The notes below the pieces were generated by a model. It did not search any database. It was not told the origin of the DNA and worked only from the letters and a program-made list of their open reading frames with translations. DNA of 64,000 bases from Methyloversatilis universalis FAM5. GTDB lineage: Bacteria > Pseudomonadota > Gammaproteobacteria > Burkholderiales > Rhodocyclaceae. This document shows, one piece after another, positions 17,155 to 26,842 of this stretch. A program made the translations under genes and the position numbers. The stretch is taken from positions 310,001 to 374,000 of the forward strand of contig NZ_AFHG01000052.1 of assembly GCF_000214035.2 (NCBI RefSeq), given 5' to 3'. Numbering within the stretch: position 1 is the stretch's first letter; every line of letters begins with the position of its first letter.

Positions 17155-19080
17155 ATGACATCCGGAAGCCCTTCGATGAGTGCCGAACTGACGCGCGCCG
17201 AAGCGCAGCAGCGCGCCGACGACATCCACGCCTGGCGGCGCGAGCAGATGCGGCTGGCGGCCGAAGGGCTGGGCGGCGCCGACGCGGCGGCGGTGGCCGC
17301 GCATCACGAGGCGCTGCTGGCGCAGCTGGCGGCGCGGCCCGACGTCGACACCACGCAGCGCGACCGGCAGCTCACCCTCGGGCTGCGCATCGCCTCCTTT
17401 CTCGGCGCGCTCGCGCTGGCGGCGAGCGTGTTCTTCCTGTTCCGCCAGTTCTGGCCGCAGCTGTCCGAAGCGCTGCAGGTGGCCGTGTTGGCCGCCTCGT
17501 CGCTCGCCACGCTGGGCCTCACCGCCTGGCTGCATCGCCGCGACAGCGCCGGTTACTTCACCAAGCTGGCCGCGCTGGTGGCCTTCGTCTGCTTCGTGCT
17601 GAACCTCAGCCTGCTCGGCGCCAGCTTCAACATCACGCCGTCGGACAAGGCGCTGCTGCCGTGGGCGGCATTCGCGCTGTTGCTGGCCTACACCTGCGAA
17701 CTGCGCCTGCTGCTGGTGGCCGGCCTGATCTGCATCGCCGCCTTCATTGCGGCGCGGGTCGGCACCTGGAGCGGCCTGTACTGGCTGGATCTGGGCGAGC
17801 GCCCGGAGCATTTCCTGCCGGCCGCGCTGGCCATGTTCTGTGTGCCCTTCTTCGTCGATCACCGTCGTCATCCGGGTTTCGACGCCACCTGGCGCGTCGT
17901 GGCGCTGCTGGCGCTCTTCCTGCCCATGCTGGTGCTGGCGAACTGGGGGCGGGCGAGCTATCTGCCGCTTCCGGCCAGCGCGGTCGAAGGTGTCTATCAG
18001 ATCGCCGGCTTCGTGGCCGGCGGTCTGCTGGCCTGGCTGGGCACCCGCCGCGGCTGGCCCGAGGTGAGCCATACCGCGGTCACCTTCTTCGTCATCTTCC
18101 TCTACACCAAGCTGTTCGACTGGTGGTGGCAGCTGATGCCTAAGTTCCTGTTTTTCCTGCTGCTCGGCCTGGTCGCGCTGCTGGTCATTTTCGTGCTGAA
18201 GCGGCTGCGCGCGGCCGGCGTGGGCATGCAGGCGCCGGTGAGCGATCGCCGTGCGACGCCCGCGCCCGACCCGGCACGACCGCACCGGCTGCAGCGCAGG
18301 CTGGTCATGGGCGGTGTCGCGCTCATCGTCGCGGTGAATGCGGTCGTGCTGGCGGGGGTGGCGTGGAACCGCTCGGGCGAGCCGACCAGCCGGCTCACGC
18401 TCAGCCAGCGCGAACTGCGGCTGCCCTATGCCTTCGAGGTGGACGGCGAACGCGGCGGCCTCTCGCTGGCGCTGAACTGGCGGGTGAGCCACCGCGCCGA
18501 ACAGTTCTATGGCGGTGCCGAGTGGCTGGACGAGGCCAAGCTGCGCAATCTGGGCTTCGACCTGTCGCGCGGTGCCGAGGCCCTGTATCCGGAGCGCGAG
18601 GTGTTCGTCGTGCTGGAGCTGGCGGGGCCGACATGGGCGCGTGAAGTGGCGCGGGCGCAGGCGCGGGTCGACGAGGTGCTGGCGCGCGACGGGCAGCGCG
18701 AACAGGACGCGCGTGACCTGAAGTCGGCGCAGGAGGGGCTGGCGTTCGAGCGCGCGCGTGCGTCCAGGCTGTTCGCTGTCGACGCGGGGCGCGATGCCAC
18801 GGCGCTGAGGCAGCGCTATCCGGAGGTGCAGCGTTACGCCATCGTGCAGGGCCGGGTGCGGCCCTGGGTCAACCGCCTGCCGGAGCGCACGGTCATGTCC
18901 GGCACGCTGAGCGCGCTTGCGGTGGGCGACATTTCGGTGCCGCATGCGCTGCGCGGCGGTTTCGACGGTCTGGACCGCGCGAAGCTGGAGAGCGGTGACG
19001 CATCGTTCGAAGCCGAGGTGGCGTGGGGACGCCGCTTCGAGCCGTGGCTGGGCGCGGTGCGCGCGCAGCCGGCGCCGTGA
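17155..19080 (+). CDS. DUF2157/DUF4824-type polytopic membrane protein
   Basis: This protein of about 641 residues has a soluble charged N terminus, then a DUF2157-like block of roughly eight to ten hydrophobic segments (about residues 80-360), including the pair FFVIFLYTKLFDWWWQLMP and FLFFLLLGLVALLVIFVL. A further transmembrane segment (LVMGGVALIVAVNAVVLAGV) leads into a C-terminal domain beginning SRLTLSQRELRLPYAFEVD, which resembles DUF4824. Such proteins are of unknown function in the cytoplasmic membrane. The first ATG is at 17155; a second at 17176 has GGAAG at better spacing and may be the true start. The stop overlaps the next gene's GTG by 4 bp. Confidence 0.75.
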   Translation: MTSGSPSMSAELTRAEAQQRADDIHAWRREQMRLAAEGLGGADAAAVAAHHEALLAQLAARPDVDTTQRDRQLTLGLRIASFLGALALAASVFFLFRQFWPQLSEALQVAVLAASSLATLGLTAWLHRRDSAGYFTKLAALVAFVCFVLNLSLLGASFNITPSDKALLPWAAFALLLAYTCELRLLLVAGLICIAAFIAARVGTWSGLYWLDLGERPEHFLPAALAMFCVPFFVDHRRHPGFDATWRVVALLALFLPMLVLANWGRASYLPLPASAVEGVYQIAGFVAGGLLAWLGTRRGWPEVSHTAVTFFVIFLYTKLFDWWWQLMPKFLFFLLLGLVALLVIFVLKRLRAAGVGMQAPVSDRRATPAPDPARPHRLQRRLVMGGVALIVAVNAVVLAGVAWNRSGEPTSRLTLSQRELRLPYAFEVDGERGGLSLALNWRVSHRAEQFYGGAEWLDEAKLRNLGFDLSRGAEALYPEREVFVVLELAGPTWAREVARAQARVDEVLARDGQREQDARDLKSAQEGLAFERARASRLFAVDAGRDATALRQRYPEVQRYAIVQGRVRPWVNRLPERTVMSGTLSALAVGDISVPHALRGGFDGLDRAKLESGDASFEAEVAWGRRFEPWLGAVRAQPAP

Positions 19081-19307
19081 AGCAGCCGATCACCGGCTAT
19101 CTGACCGACGAGGAGGGCCACTGGGTGGCCCGGCTGGCCTGCGGCCACCGGCAGCACGTGCGCCATCTGCCGCCCTTCATCAACCGGCCCTGGGTGACCA
19201 GCGAAGCAGGGCGCGCCGCCCATCTCGGCGCGCTGCTCGACTGCCCGCGCTGCGACGCCTTCGAGTGGCCGGACCACATCGTCGAACAGGCCGGGCGCCG
19301 GCGGTGA
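19077..19307 (+). CDS. DUF3565 family protein
   Basis: The 76-residue protein starts with GTG (19077), overlapping the stop of the membrane protein as GTGA. It shows the DUF3565 signature: ITGYLTDEEGHWVARLACGH, then QHVRHLPPFINRPWV and LLDCPRCD. The Cys/His pattern (CGH...H...CPRC) suggests a small metal-binding domain. Function is unknown; the overlap indicates coupled expression with the membrane protein. Confidence 0.85.
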   Translation: MKQPITGYLTDEEGHWVARLACGHRQHVRHLPPFINRPWVTSEAGRAAHLGALLDCPRCDAFEWPDHIVEQAGRRR

Positions 19308-19376
19308 TATCGTCCGCGGCCTGATTTTCTGCCGACACCGGCAGGGCAATTCCGGCAGTTCATTCGGAGGACAGGC

Positions 19377-20009
19377 ATGCGCAAGGACGGACGGCTGCGT
19401 TCGTGGAAGGACGACAAGGGATTCGGCTTCATCACGCCGGATGAGGGCGGCGAGGACGTGTTCGTGCATGTCAGCGCCTTCGACGTCGAAGGCCGGCGGC
19501 CGGCCGAGGGCGACCGGGTGTCCTTTGAGCCGGGCCGCGACCGCAAGGGCCGGCCCTGCGCGCAGCGGGTGACGCTGGCCGGTGCGGCACTGAAAACCGG
19601 TCGCGTGGAGGTTCGTGAGGCGCCGGCCGCGGCGCAGTGGGGCGGCGCCACGCTGTTCCTGATTCCGGTCTTCCTGCTGCTGATGGTGGTCGTGAGCGTG
19701 CTGTGGCAGGCGCCGCACGGCTGGTTCCTGCTCTATCTGACGGTGAGCCTGGTCACCTTCGCGCTGTACGCGATCGACAAGCAGCAGGCGCAGACCGGTG
19801 CCATGCGCGTGCCCGAACCGCGGCTGCATCTGATGGCGGTGGTCGGTGGCTGGCCGGGCGCGCTGCTGGCGCAGCAGTTCCTGCGCCACAAGTCGGTGAA
19901 GGCCTCCTTCCGCCGCGTGTTCTGGGTCACCGTGGTGCTGAACGTCGTGCTGTTCCTGGTGCTCACCAGCCCGGTCGGCCGGCCGTGGGTGGCGCGGCTG
20001 GTCGGCTGA
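19377..20009 (+). CDS. Cold-shock domain protein fused to DUF1294
   Basis: The 210-residue protein joins an N-terminal cold-shock domain ([25 protein letters not shown] motifs, residues about 1-65) to a DUF1294 membrane domain (about 85-210) with three or four hydrophobic helices and the conserved [21 protein letters not shown] segment. This two-part arrangement is common in proteobacteria; a membrane-tethered nucleic-acid-binding role is inferred. The ATG at 19377 has GGAGGA upstream. It is convergent with the methyltransferase gene at 20172, and a strong palindrome separates them. Confidence 0.9.
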   Translation: MRKDGRLRSWKDDKGFGFITPDEGGEDVFVHVSAFDVEGRRPAEGDRVSFEPGRDRKGRPCAQRVTLAGAALKTGRVEVREAPAAAQWGGATLFLIPVFLLLMVVVSVLWQAPHGWFLLYLTVSLVTFALYAIDKQQAQTGAMRVPEPRLHLMAVVGGWPGALLAQQFLRHKSVKASFRRVFWVTVVLNVVLFLVLTSPVGRPWVARLVG

Positions 20010-20078
20010 GCGGCTGTCCGCTGACGGTGATGCCGCGGGTGCGGCATGTTCCGAGGCAGTGCGGGGTCACTGCCGCAT

Positions 20079-20154
20079 CGCGGCGAGGGCGCCGCTCCCA
20101 CGGGAATCTGTGCCGGGCGCTGCCAGTACTTGTGGGAGCGGCGCCCTCGCCGCG
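20079..20154. repeat. REP-like perfect 23-bp inverted repeat
   Basis: Two perfectly complementary 23-bp arms (20079-20101 and 20132-20154) flank a 30-bp centre. One arm reads GTGGGAGCGGCGCC followed by CTCGCCGCG, similar to REP sequences spread by RAYT transposases in gamma- and betaproteobacteria. It lies between two convergent genes, where it can also act as a two-way transcription barrier. Each arm is partly self-complementary (GGCGCC core). Confidence 0.75.
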
Positions 20155-20171
20155 CTTGCTGCCTTGCCGGC

Positions 20172-20762
20172 TCAGGTCCGCAGCAGCCGGATCTGCCTGA
20201 ACCAGCCGCCGAAAGCCGCGGCTTGGTCGCTCACCACCGCGAACGGCAGGCTGGCCGCCGCCTCCTCGAACACCACGTCGAGCCGGGTGGCGATGCGCCC
20301 GGCCAGTGGCGACAGCAGCCGGCGCAGTGGGGCAGGGCGGTTGCGCGACAGGAATTTGTCCAGCACCAGCGCGGCGCCGCCCGGACGCAGCACCCGGGCC
20401 GCTTCGCGCAGGCAGGCGGCACCGTCCGGCACCACGGCGACGATGAGGTGCAGCACTACGCAGTCGAAGGAGGCGTCGGCGAAAGGCAGGCGCATGGCGT
20501 CGCCGCGCACCGCCGTGTAGTCCAGGCCGGAGGCGCGCGGCAGGCTGCGCGCCAGCATGGCGGCATTGAAATCGAGGCCGGTGTAGCGGTGATCGGGCGG
20601 CAGGAAGGGCAGGTCGAGGCCGGTGCCGACGCCGGTCAGCAGCACGTCGGCCGGCGTGCGCGGCAGGTGGGCGAGGCTGTCACGCCGCGCTCCGCGCGAG
20701 GCGGCCGCGACCACCGTGTCGTACAGCGGGGCGAGCCGTGTGTAGGAGGATGCGAGCGACAT
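20172..20762 (-). CDS. UbiE/Methyltransf_11-type SAM methyltransferase
   Basis: The 196-residue protein begins MSLASSYTRLAPLYDTVV, the N terminus of UbiE-like methyltransferases (YxxLAxxYD). Motif I is VLLTGVGTGLDLPFLP; it has GVGTG in place of the usual GxGxG with a leading acidic residue. FDCVVLHLIVAVV and EAARVLRPGGAALVLDKF supply motifs IV and V. It may act on a small lipophilic substrate, but none can be named. It starts 13 bp after the apaG stop on the same strand and may be co-transcribed with it. Confidence 0.8.
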   Translation of the reverse strand: MSLASSYTRLAPLYDTVVAAASRGARRDSLAHLPRTPADVLLTGVGTGLDLPFLPPDHRYTGLDFNAAMLARSLPRASGLDYTAVRGDAMRLPFADASFDCVVLHLIVAVVPDGAACLREAARVLRPGGAALVLDKFLSRNRPAPLRRLLSPLAGRIATRLDVVFEEAAASLPFAVVSDQAAAFGGWFRQIRLLRT

Positions 20763-20775
20763 GTCGCCCGCGTGC

Positions 20776-21159
20776 TCAGTGCAGCACGCGCGGCATGGCC
20801 AGCGTGAATTCGGGAATGTCCGCCTCGAACTGGGTGCCGTCCTCGGCCACCATCTGGTAGCTGCCGCGCATGGTGCCGACCGGCGTGTTCAGTGCGCAGC
20901 CGCTGGTGTATTCGAAGCGCTCGCCGGTCTTCAGCAGCGGCTGCTGGCCGACCACGCCGAGGCCGCGCACCTGCTGTTCGGCGTTCTGCGCGTCGCGGAT
21001 GATCCAGTGCCGGCTAATCAGCTGCGCCGGCACGCTGCCGGTGTTGACGATGGTGACCGTATAGGCGAACACGAAACGGCTGTCCTCCGGGGCGGACTGG
21101 TCTTCGACGTAGCGCGCCTGCACGCTCACCGTCACTTCGTATTTTTTCGATTCGGCCAT
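20776..21159 (-). CDS. apaG: ApaG (Co2+/Mg2+ efflux-associated protein)
   Basis: The 127-residue protein is a full-length ApaG domain of fibronectin III-like fold. Diagnostic segments are VSVQARYVEDQSAPEDSRFVFAYTV, RHWIIRDAQN, VGQQPLLKTGERFEYTSGC and GTMRGSYQMV near the C terminus. The family is linked genetically to diadenosine tetraphosphate metabolism and cobalt resistance in enterics; its molecular role is not settled. It is divergent from rpe, as in many betaproteobacteria. Confidence 0.95.
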   Translation of the reverse strand: MAESKKYEVTVSVQARYVEDQSAPEDSRFVFAYTVTIVNTGSVPAQLISRHWIIRDAQNAEQQVRGLGVVGQQPLLKTGERFEYTSGCALNTPVGTMRGSYQMVAEDGTQFEADIPEFTLAMPRVLH

Positions 21160-21253
21160 GACCGCTATTTAACCGAACTGCGGTGACGCGGCAAGCGGCG
21201 GACGCCGTCCGGCCACCGGTACAATCGCGGCTTCGAGAATACGGAGCCGTACC

Positions 21254-21961
21254 GTGAGCACCACCAATCTGGATTACCTGATCGCCCCCAGCATCCTGTC
21301 GGCCGACTTCGCCGCACTCGGACAGGAGGTGCGCAACGTGATCGCCTCCGGCGCCGACTGGATCCATTTCGACGTGATGGACAACCATTACGTGCCCAAC
21401 CTGACCATCGGCCCGCTGGTGTGCCAGGCGCTGCGTCCGCACACCGACGCGGTGATCGACGTGCACCTGATGGTGAAGCCGGTGGACCGCATCATTCCGG
21501 ACTTCGCCAAGGCCGGCGCCAACGTGATCACCTTCCACCCGGAAGCGTCGGAGCACATCGACCGCACGCTGTCGCTGATCCGCGACCATGGCTGCCAGGC
21601 CGGTCTGGTGTTCAATCCGGCCACGCCGCTGCACTACCTCGATCACGTGATGGACCGCCTCGACGTGGTGCTGCTGATGTCGGTGAACCCGGGCTTCGGC
21701 GGGCAGAGCTTCATTCCGTCCTCGCTCGACAAGCTGCGCGCGGTGCGCGCCCGGCTGGACGAATACGTGGCGCGCACCGGCCGCCACATCCGGCTGGAAA
21801 TCGACGGCGGCGTGAAGATCGACAACATCGCCGAAATCGCCCGCGCCGGCGCCGACACCTTCGTCGCCGGTTCGGCGGTGTTCGGTGCCGGCAAGGACAG
21901 CGACCCGCACCGTTACGACAGCGTGATCGCCGCGCTGCGCACCCAGCTGGAAGCGGTCTGA
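21254..21961 (+). CDS. rpe: Ribulose-phosphate 3-epimerase
   Basis: The 235-residue TIM-barrel enzyme interconverts ribulose 5-phosphate and xylulose 5-phosphate. Family motifs are [17 protein letters not shown], the metal-binding [12 protein letters not shown] (H and D), [17 protein letters not shown] and the C-terminal EIDGGV with FVAGSAVF. The start is GTG at 21254 with GGAG upstream. It is followed after 2 bp by gph, so the two are translated together. The pair leads into the trp genes, a common betaproteobacterial arrangement. Confidence 0.98.
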   Translation: MSTTNLDYLIAPSILSADFAALGQEVRNVIASGADWIHFDVMDNHYVPNLTIGPLVCQALRPHTDAVIDVHLMVKPVDRIIPDFAKAGANVITFHPEASEHIDRTLSLIRDHGCQAGLVFNPATPLHYLDHVMDRLDVVLLMSVNPGFGGQSFIPSSLDKLRAVRARLDEYVARTGRHIRLEIDGGVKIDNIAEIARAGADTFVAGSAVFGAGKDSDPHRYDSVIAALRTQLEAV

Positions 21962-21963
21962 GC

Positions 21964-22644
21964 ATGACGCAGCGCTTCACGGTCGCGGCCATCAGCTTCG
22001 ACCTCGACGGCACGCTGCTGGACACCGTGCCAGACCTGGCTGCCGCCGCGCAGGACATGGCGGCCGAACTGGGCATGCCGCCACGCAGCGACGACGAGGT
22101 GCGGGTATTCGTCGGCCGCGGCATTCCCAATCTGGTCGAGCGCTGCCTCGGCGGGCGGGCGCAGAACGCCGCGCTGCTGCAGCAGGCGATCGCGGTGTTC
22201 AAGCGCTGCTACCGGGCGCGCAACGGCGAGCGCGCGGCCCCGTATCCGGGCGCGCACGACACGCTGTCAGCGCTTCGCGCGGCCGGCTTCCGCCTCGCCT
22301 GCGTCACCAACAAGGCGGCCGACTTCACGCTGCCGCTGCTGGAACAGATGGACATGCGCCATCACTTCGCCAGCGTGGTGAGCGGCGACACCCTGCCGCA
22401 GAAGAAGCCGGACCCGGCGCCGCTGCTGCACGCCGCGCGCGAACTGGGCGTGCAGCCATCCGCATTGCTGCACGTGGGCGACTCGTACAACGACATCGAC
22501 TGCGCCCGCAATGCCGGCGTGCCGGTGCTGGGCGTGCCCTGGGGCTACAGCGAAGGGCGCGTGCTGGACGCAAAAGATTGCGATGGGCTACTATCGTCGC
22601 TCCCCGACCTGCTCGAACGGGTCGCACTTCCGACCGACATCTGA
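21964..22644 (+). CDS. gph: Phosphoglycolate phosphatase
   Basis: The 226-residue HAD-superfamily phosphatase removes phosphate from 2-phosphoglycolate, a by-product of DNA repair and of oxygenase reactions. Motif I is FDLDGTLLDTVPDL (nucleophile Asp and second Asp), motif II CVTNKAADF, motif III with Lys in KKPDPAPLLHAA, and motif IV VGDSYNDIDCARNAG. The helical cap between motifs I and II has the expected length. It begins 2 bp after rpe. Its stop codon directly abuts the ATG of a short frame before trpE. Confidence 0.95.
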   Translation: MTQRFTVAAISFDLDGTLLDTVPDLAAAAQDMAAELGMPPRSDDEVRVFVGRGIPNLVERCLGGRAQNAALLQQAIAVFKRCYRARNGERAAPYPGAHDTLSALRAAGFRLACVTNKAADFTLPLLEQMDMRHHFASVVSGDTLPQKKPDPAPLLHAARELGVQPSALLHVGDSYNDIDCARNAGVPVLGVPWGYSEGRVLDAKDCDGLLSSLPDLLERVALPTDI

Positions 22645-22746
22645 ATGGACAGCCTGACTTCCAAGGAGACACCCGCCCGCAGCCGCGCCCGCGCGCCCCT
22701 GCACGGGTACCTGTGGCGCGGCGCCTGAGCCTGCTCCCGGTCAGGC
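22645..22746 (+). promoter_or_regulatory. Possible trp leader peptide and hairpin upstream of trpE
   Basis: An ATG directly after the gph stop opens a 27-codon frame (22645-22728) whose peptide begins MDSLTSKE and ends HGYLWRGA, with one Trp four codons before the stop. Its last bases form a stem GCCTGA / TCAGGC (22723-22728 and 22741-22746). A short Trp-containing frame overlapping a hairpin just before trpE suggests attenuation-type control. A single Trp codon and the lack of an obvious U-run terminator weaken the case. Confidence 0.35.
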
Positions 22747-22797
22747 GTGCGCGGTAGATCCGCGGCGCCCGTTCAATCCCCGCTCTCCGGTCTGTCC

Positions 22798-24288
22798 ATG
22801 AATCAAGATCAATTCGAGGCGCTCGCACGCGCCGGCTACAACCGCATTCCGGTGTCGCGTCAGGCACTGGCCGATCTCGACACCCCGCTGTCCGCCTATC
22901 TGAAGCTGGCCGACGCGCCGTATTCCTACCTGCTGGAATCGGTGCAGGGCGGCGAACGCTGGGGCCGTTACTCCATCCTCGGCCTGCCGGCGCAGACCCG
23001 CATCGTCGTGCGCCGCGAGCGCATCGAGGTGCTGCGCGACGACGCAGTGATCGAAACCGCGGAAAGCAGCGATCCGCTGGCCTTCGTGCAGGCCTTCCTC
23101 GGCCGTTACCGCGTGCCCGACCTGCCGGGCCTGCCGCGTTTTTCCGGCGGGCTGGTCGGCTATTTCGGTTACGACGTGGTGCGCTACGTGGAACGCCGCC
23201 TGGCTGCGGGCTGGAACAAGGCCGACCCGCTGGGCGTGCCGGACATTCATCTGCTGCTGTCGGACGAACTGGCGGTGTTCGACAATCTGTCGGGCCGGCT
23301 CACCTTCATCGTCTATGCCGATCCGGCCCAGCCGGGCGCGCTGCAGGCGGCCGAGGCGCGGCTGGACGCGCTGAGCGCGCAGCTGAAGGCGCCGCTCGAG
23401 GCGCCGGACACGCCACGCGGCCCGTCGGTGCCGGCGGAATCCGGTTTCGGCCACGACGCCTACTGCGCCGCGGTCGAGAAGGCCAAGACCTACATTTTCG
23501 ACGGCGACATCATGCAGGTGGTGCCGTCACAGCGCATGAGCAAGCCGCTGGCGACCACGCCGATGGCGGTGTACCGCGCGCTGCGTGCGCTGAACCCGTC
23601 GCCCTACATGTACTTCTTCAATCTCGGCGACACCCACATCGTCGGCGCCAGCCCGGAAATCCTGGCCCGCCTCGAAGGCGACAAGGTGACGGTGCGGCCG
23701 ATCGCCGGCACCCGCAAGCGCGGTGCCAATGCCGAAGAAGACCGTGCGCTGGCCGAAGACCTGCTGTCGGACGAGAAGGAACGCGCCGAGCACATCATGC
23801 TGGTCGATCTGGGCCGCAACGATCTGGGCCGGGTCGCCACCATCGGTTCGGTCGAAGTGACCGACCGCATGGTGGTCGAGAAGTACTCGCACGTGATGCA
23901 CATCGTGAGCAACGTCGAAGGCGTGCTCAAGCCGGGTCTGACCGCGATGGACGTGCTGCGTGCCACCTTCCCGGCCGGCACCGTCAGCGGTGCGCCCAAG
24001 GTGCGCGCGATGGAAATCATCGACGAGCTGGAACCGGTCAAGCGCGGCATCTACTCCGGCGCGGTCGGCTACCTCGGTTTCAACGGCGGCATGGATGTCG
24101 CGATCGCGCTGCGCACCGCGGTAATCAAGGACGGCCTGCTGCACGCACAGGCCGGCGGCGGCGTGGTGATGGATTCGACGCCCGAAGGCGAATGGCAGGA
24201 AACGCTGAACAAGGCGCGCGCGGTACTGCGCGCCGCGGAACTGGCCGAAGCCGGACTTGAAGCGGGCACTGCAGGGCAGGGGAAATGA
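22798..24288 (+). CDS. trpE: Anthranilate synthase component I
   Basis: The 496-residue subunit converts chorismate and ammonia to anthranilate, the first step of tryptophan synthesis. The N-terminal part includes the feedback Trp-site region ([18 protein letters not shown] with the LLES motif). The C-terminal catalytic domain has [34 protein letters not shown] and [20 protein letters not shown] chose the ATG at 22798 because the conserved sequence begins there; an in-frame ATG at 22747 adds an unconserved tail. It is followed after 1 bp by trpG, whose product supplies ammonia. Confidence 0.98.
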   Translation: MNQDQFEALARAGYNRIPVSRQALADLDTPLSAYLKLADAPYSYLLESVQGGERWGRYSILGLPAQTRIVVRRERIEVLRDDAVIETAESSDPLAFVQAFLGRYRVPDLPGLPRFSGGLVGYFGYDVVRYVERRLAAGWNKADPLGVPDIHLLLSDELAVFDNLSGRLTFIVYADPAQPGALQAAEARLDALSAQLKAPLEAPDTPRGPSVPAESGFGHDAYCAAVEKAKTYIFDGDIMQVVPSQRMSKPLATTPMAVYRALRALNPSPYMYFFNLGDTHIVGASPEILARLEGDKVTVRPIAGTRKRGANAEEDRALAEDLLSDEKERAEHIMLVDLGRNDLGRVATIGSVEVTDRMVVEKYSHVMHIVSNVEGVLKPGLTAMDVLRATFPAGTVSGAPKVRAMEIIDELEPVKRGIYSGAVGYLGFNGGMDVAIALRTAVIKDGLLHAQAGGGVVMDSTPEGEWQETLNKARAVLRAAELAEAGLEAGTAGQGK

Positions 24289-24289
24289 C

Positions 24290-24865
24290 ATGCTGTTGAT
24301 GATCGATAATTACGATTCTTTCACCTACAACCTCGTGCAGTACTTCGGCGAGCTGGGTGAGGACGTGCGGGTGTTCCGCAACGACGAAATCACGCTGGAC
24401 CAGATCGACGCGCTGAAGCCGGACCACATCGTGGTGTCGCCCGGCCCCTGTTCGCCAAACGAGGCCGGCGTGTCGGTGCCGCTGATCAAGAGCTTCGCCG
24501 GCAAGTACCCCATCCTCGGCGTCTGCCTGGGCCACCAGAGCATCGGCGCGGCCTTCGGCGGCGACGTGGTGCATGCCAAGGTGGTGATGCACGGCAAGAC
24601 CGCGGCCATCCACCATGCCGACAAGGGCATGTTCCGTGGTCTGCCGAATCCGTTCACTGCCATCCGCTACCACTCGCTGGCAGTGTCGCGCGACACGCTG
24701 CCGGACTGTCTGGAAGTGACCGCGTGGACCGACGATGGCGAAATCATGGGCCTGCGGCACAGGACGCTGGCCATCGAAGGGGTGCAGTTCCATCCGGAAT
24801 CCATCCTGACCGAGCACGGCCACCAGATGCTGAAGAACTTCCTGGACGAGTTCCGCAAGCCTTGA
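24290..24865 (+). CDS. trpG: Anthranilate synthase component II (glutamine amidotransferase)
   Basis: The 191-residue class I amidotransferase delivers ammonia from glutamine to TrpE. It starts [20 protein letters not shown] and contains the oxyanion motif [11 protein letters not shown], the nucleophile Cys in [10 protein letters not shown], and the catalytic His-Glu in [12 protein letters not shown]. The ATG at 24290 lies 1 bp after the trpE stop. In many proteobacteria this subunit also serves aminodeoxychorismate synthase (PabA role); its place in the trp operon favours the tryptophan role here without excluding the other. Confidence 0.97.
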   Translation: MLLMIDNYDSFTYNLVQYFGELGEDVRVFRNDEITLDQIDALKPDHIVVSPGPCSPNEAGVSVPLIKSFAGKYPILGVCLGHQSIGAAFGGDVVHAKVVMHGKTAAIHHADKGMFRGLPNPFTAIRYHSLAVSRDTLPDCLEVTAWTDDGEIMGLRHRTLAIEGVQFHPESILTEHGHQMLKNFLDEFRKP

Positions 24866-24881
24866 GCGAGGAGGGCAGGCG

Positions 24882-25916
24882 ATGACCAGCTTCACCCCGA
24901 AACAGGCGCTCGAGCGCGTGATCGAGCATCGCGAAATCTTCCGCGATGAAATGACCGCGCTGATGCGCCAGATCATGACCGGCGAGGTGTCGGCACCGCT
25001 GATCGCCGCCATCCTGATCGGCCTGCGGGTCAAGAAGGAAACCGTAGGCGAGATCGCCGCCGCCGCCATGGTGATGCGCGAGCTGTCGATGAAGGTGCCG
25101 GTGGATAACACCGCCACCCTGGTCGATACCTGCGGCACCGGCGGTGACGGCGCCCACACCTTCAACATTTCCACCGCGTCGATGTTCGTCGCTGCGGCGG
25201 CCGGCGCGCGCGTCGCCAAGCACGGCGGGCGCGCCAGTTCGTCGCAGAGCGGTTCTGCCGACGTGCTGGAGGCGCTGGGCGTCACGCTGAACCTGACGCC
25301 GCCCCAGGTCGCGCAGTGCATCGAACAGGTGGGTGTGGGCTTCATGTTCGCGCCCAACCACCACAGCGCGATGAAGCACGCCGCGCCGGTGCGCCGCGAA
25401 CTGGGCGTGCGCACCATGTTCAACATTCTCGGTCCGCTGACCAATCCGGCCGGTGCCGCCAACCAGGTCATGGGCGTGTTTCACGCCGATCTGGTGGGCA
25501 TCCTGGCGCGCGTACTGAAGGAACTGGGTTCGCGCAACGTGATGGTGGTGCATGGCCGCGACGGGCTGGACGAGCTGTCGATCAGCGGCGACACCTTCGT
25601 CGGCGAACTGCGCGACGGCGAGGTGAAGGAATACACCGTGCACCCCTCCGACTTCGGTCTGGCGGTGCATGCGCTGGACACGCTGCGCGTGGCCGACGTG
25701 CAGGCCTCGCGCGACATGCTGCTGGCCGCGCTCGACGGCAGCCATCCGCCGGCGCGCGATGTGGTGCTGCTCAATGCCGGCGCCAGCCTTTACGTGTCCG
25801 GCGTGGCCGACAGCCTGCGCGACGGCGTGGAGCGGGCGCGCGAAGCGATCGAATCCGGCGCCGCGCGGCAGCGGCTCGACAAGCTGGTCGAGCTGTCGCG
25901 TTCGTTCGCCGGCTGA
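24882..25916 (+). CDS. trpD: Anthranilate phosphoribosyltransferase
   Basis: The 344-residue enzyme transfers phosphoribose from PRPP to anthranilate. It has the [15 protein letters not shown] phosphate-binding motif, [41 protein letters not shown] and [11 protein letters not shown], all typical of TrpD. Length fits the family. A good GAGGAG-like site precedes the ATG at 24882, 16 bp after trpG. It is the third gene in the trpEGDC operon. Confidence 0.98.
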   Translation: MTSFTPKQALERVIEHREIFRDEMTALMRQIMTGEVSAPLIAAILIGLRVKKETVGEIAAAAMVMRELSMKVPVDNTATLVDTCGTGGDGAHTFNISTASMFVAAAAGARVAKHGGRASSSQSGSADVLEALGVTLNLTPPQVAQCIEQVGVGFMFAPNHHSAMKHAAPVRRELGVRTMFNILGPLTNPAGAANQVMGVFHADLVGILARVLKELGSRNVMVVHGRDGLDELSISGDTFVGELRDGEVKEYTVHPSDFGLAVHALDTLRVADVQASRDMLLAALDGSHPPARDVVLLNAGASLYVSGVADSLRDGVERAREAIESGAARQRLDKLVELSRSFAG

Positions 25917-25999
25917 ATTCCGCAGGCGCCCCGGCCGTACGCGGCAGGGCCCGGCCGCCCGGGCGGTCGCCTGCAGCTCACATTTGAAGGGGCAGAACG

Positions 26000-26836
26000 A
26001 TGTCCGACATCCTGCAGAAAATTCTCGCCACCAAGCGCGAGGAAATCGCCGCCGGCCGTGCGGTCGAGGCTATCGACGCACTCCATGCGCGGGCCGCGGC
26101 GCAGACGCCGACCCGCGATTTCGTCGCCGCGCTGAAAACCCGCGTGGCCGCGAAGCAGCCGGCGGTGATTGCCGAAGTGAAGAAGGCCAGTCCGTCCAAG
26201 GGCGTGCTGCGCGCCGATTTCCGTCCGGCCGATATCGCGCGCTCCTACGAAGCCGGCGGCGCCGCCTGCCTGTCGGTGCTGACCGATCGCCAGTACTTCC
26301 AGGGCGGGGCGGATTATCTGGTCGAGGCGCGCGCCGCCTGCGGGCTGCCGGTGCTGCGCAAGGATTTCATCATCGACCCATATCAGGTGGTCGAGGCGCG
26401 GGCGATGGGCGCGGACTGCATCCTGCTCATCGTCGCTGCCTTCCTGCCGCCGTCCGGCGAGGCCGACGCCGCGCAACGGGCGCAGGCGGTGGCCGACATG
26501 CGCGCGCTGGAGTCGCTGGCCAAGGGCCTGGGCATGGCGGTGCTGGTGGAAAGCCACGACGCTGGCGAGCTCGATCTCGCGCTGCAGCTCGACACCCCGC
26601 TGATGGGTATCAACAACCGCAGCCTGCGCACGTTCGAGGTGTCGCTGGACTTCACGCTGTCCCAGCTTGAGCGCATCCCGGCGGACCGGGTGGTGATCAC
26701 CGAGAGCGGCATCCTGGCGCCTGAGCACGTCGCCACCATGCGGGCGCGCGACGTGCATGCCTTCCTGGTCGGCGAAGCCTTCATGCGCGCCGCCGACCCG
26801 GGCGCCGAACTGGCCCGGCTGTTCGGCACCCGCTGA
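26000..26836 (+). CDS. trpC: Indole-3-glycerol phosphate synthase
   Basis: The 278-residue TIM-barrel enzyme closes the indole ring from CdRP. It has the N-terminal [16 protein letters not shown] segment, then [19 protein letters not shown] with the catalytic Lys, [35 protein letters not shown] and ITESGIL. It follows trpD after 83 bp, and a GAAGGGG ribosome-binding site precedes the ATG. The enzyme is single-domain; no TrpF domain is fused. trpF, trpB and trpA are not in the window. Confidence 0.98.
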   Translation: MSDILQKILATKREEIAAGRAVEAIDALHARAAAQTPTRDFVAALKTRVAAKQPAVIAEVKKASPSKGVLRADFRPADIARSYEAGGAACLSVLTDRQYFQGGADYLVEARAACGLPVLRKDFIIDPYQVVEARAMGADCILLIVAAFLPPSGEADAAQRAQAVADMRALESLAKGLGMAVLVESHDAGELDLALQLDTPLMGINNRSLRTFEVSLDFTLSQLERIPADRVVITESGILAPEHVATMRARDVHAFLVGEAFMRAADPGAELARLFGTR

Positions 26837-26842
26837 CCCGCC

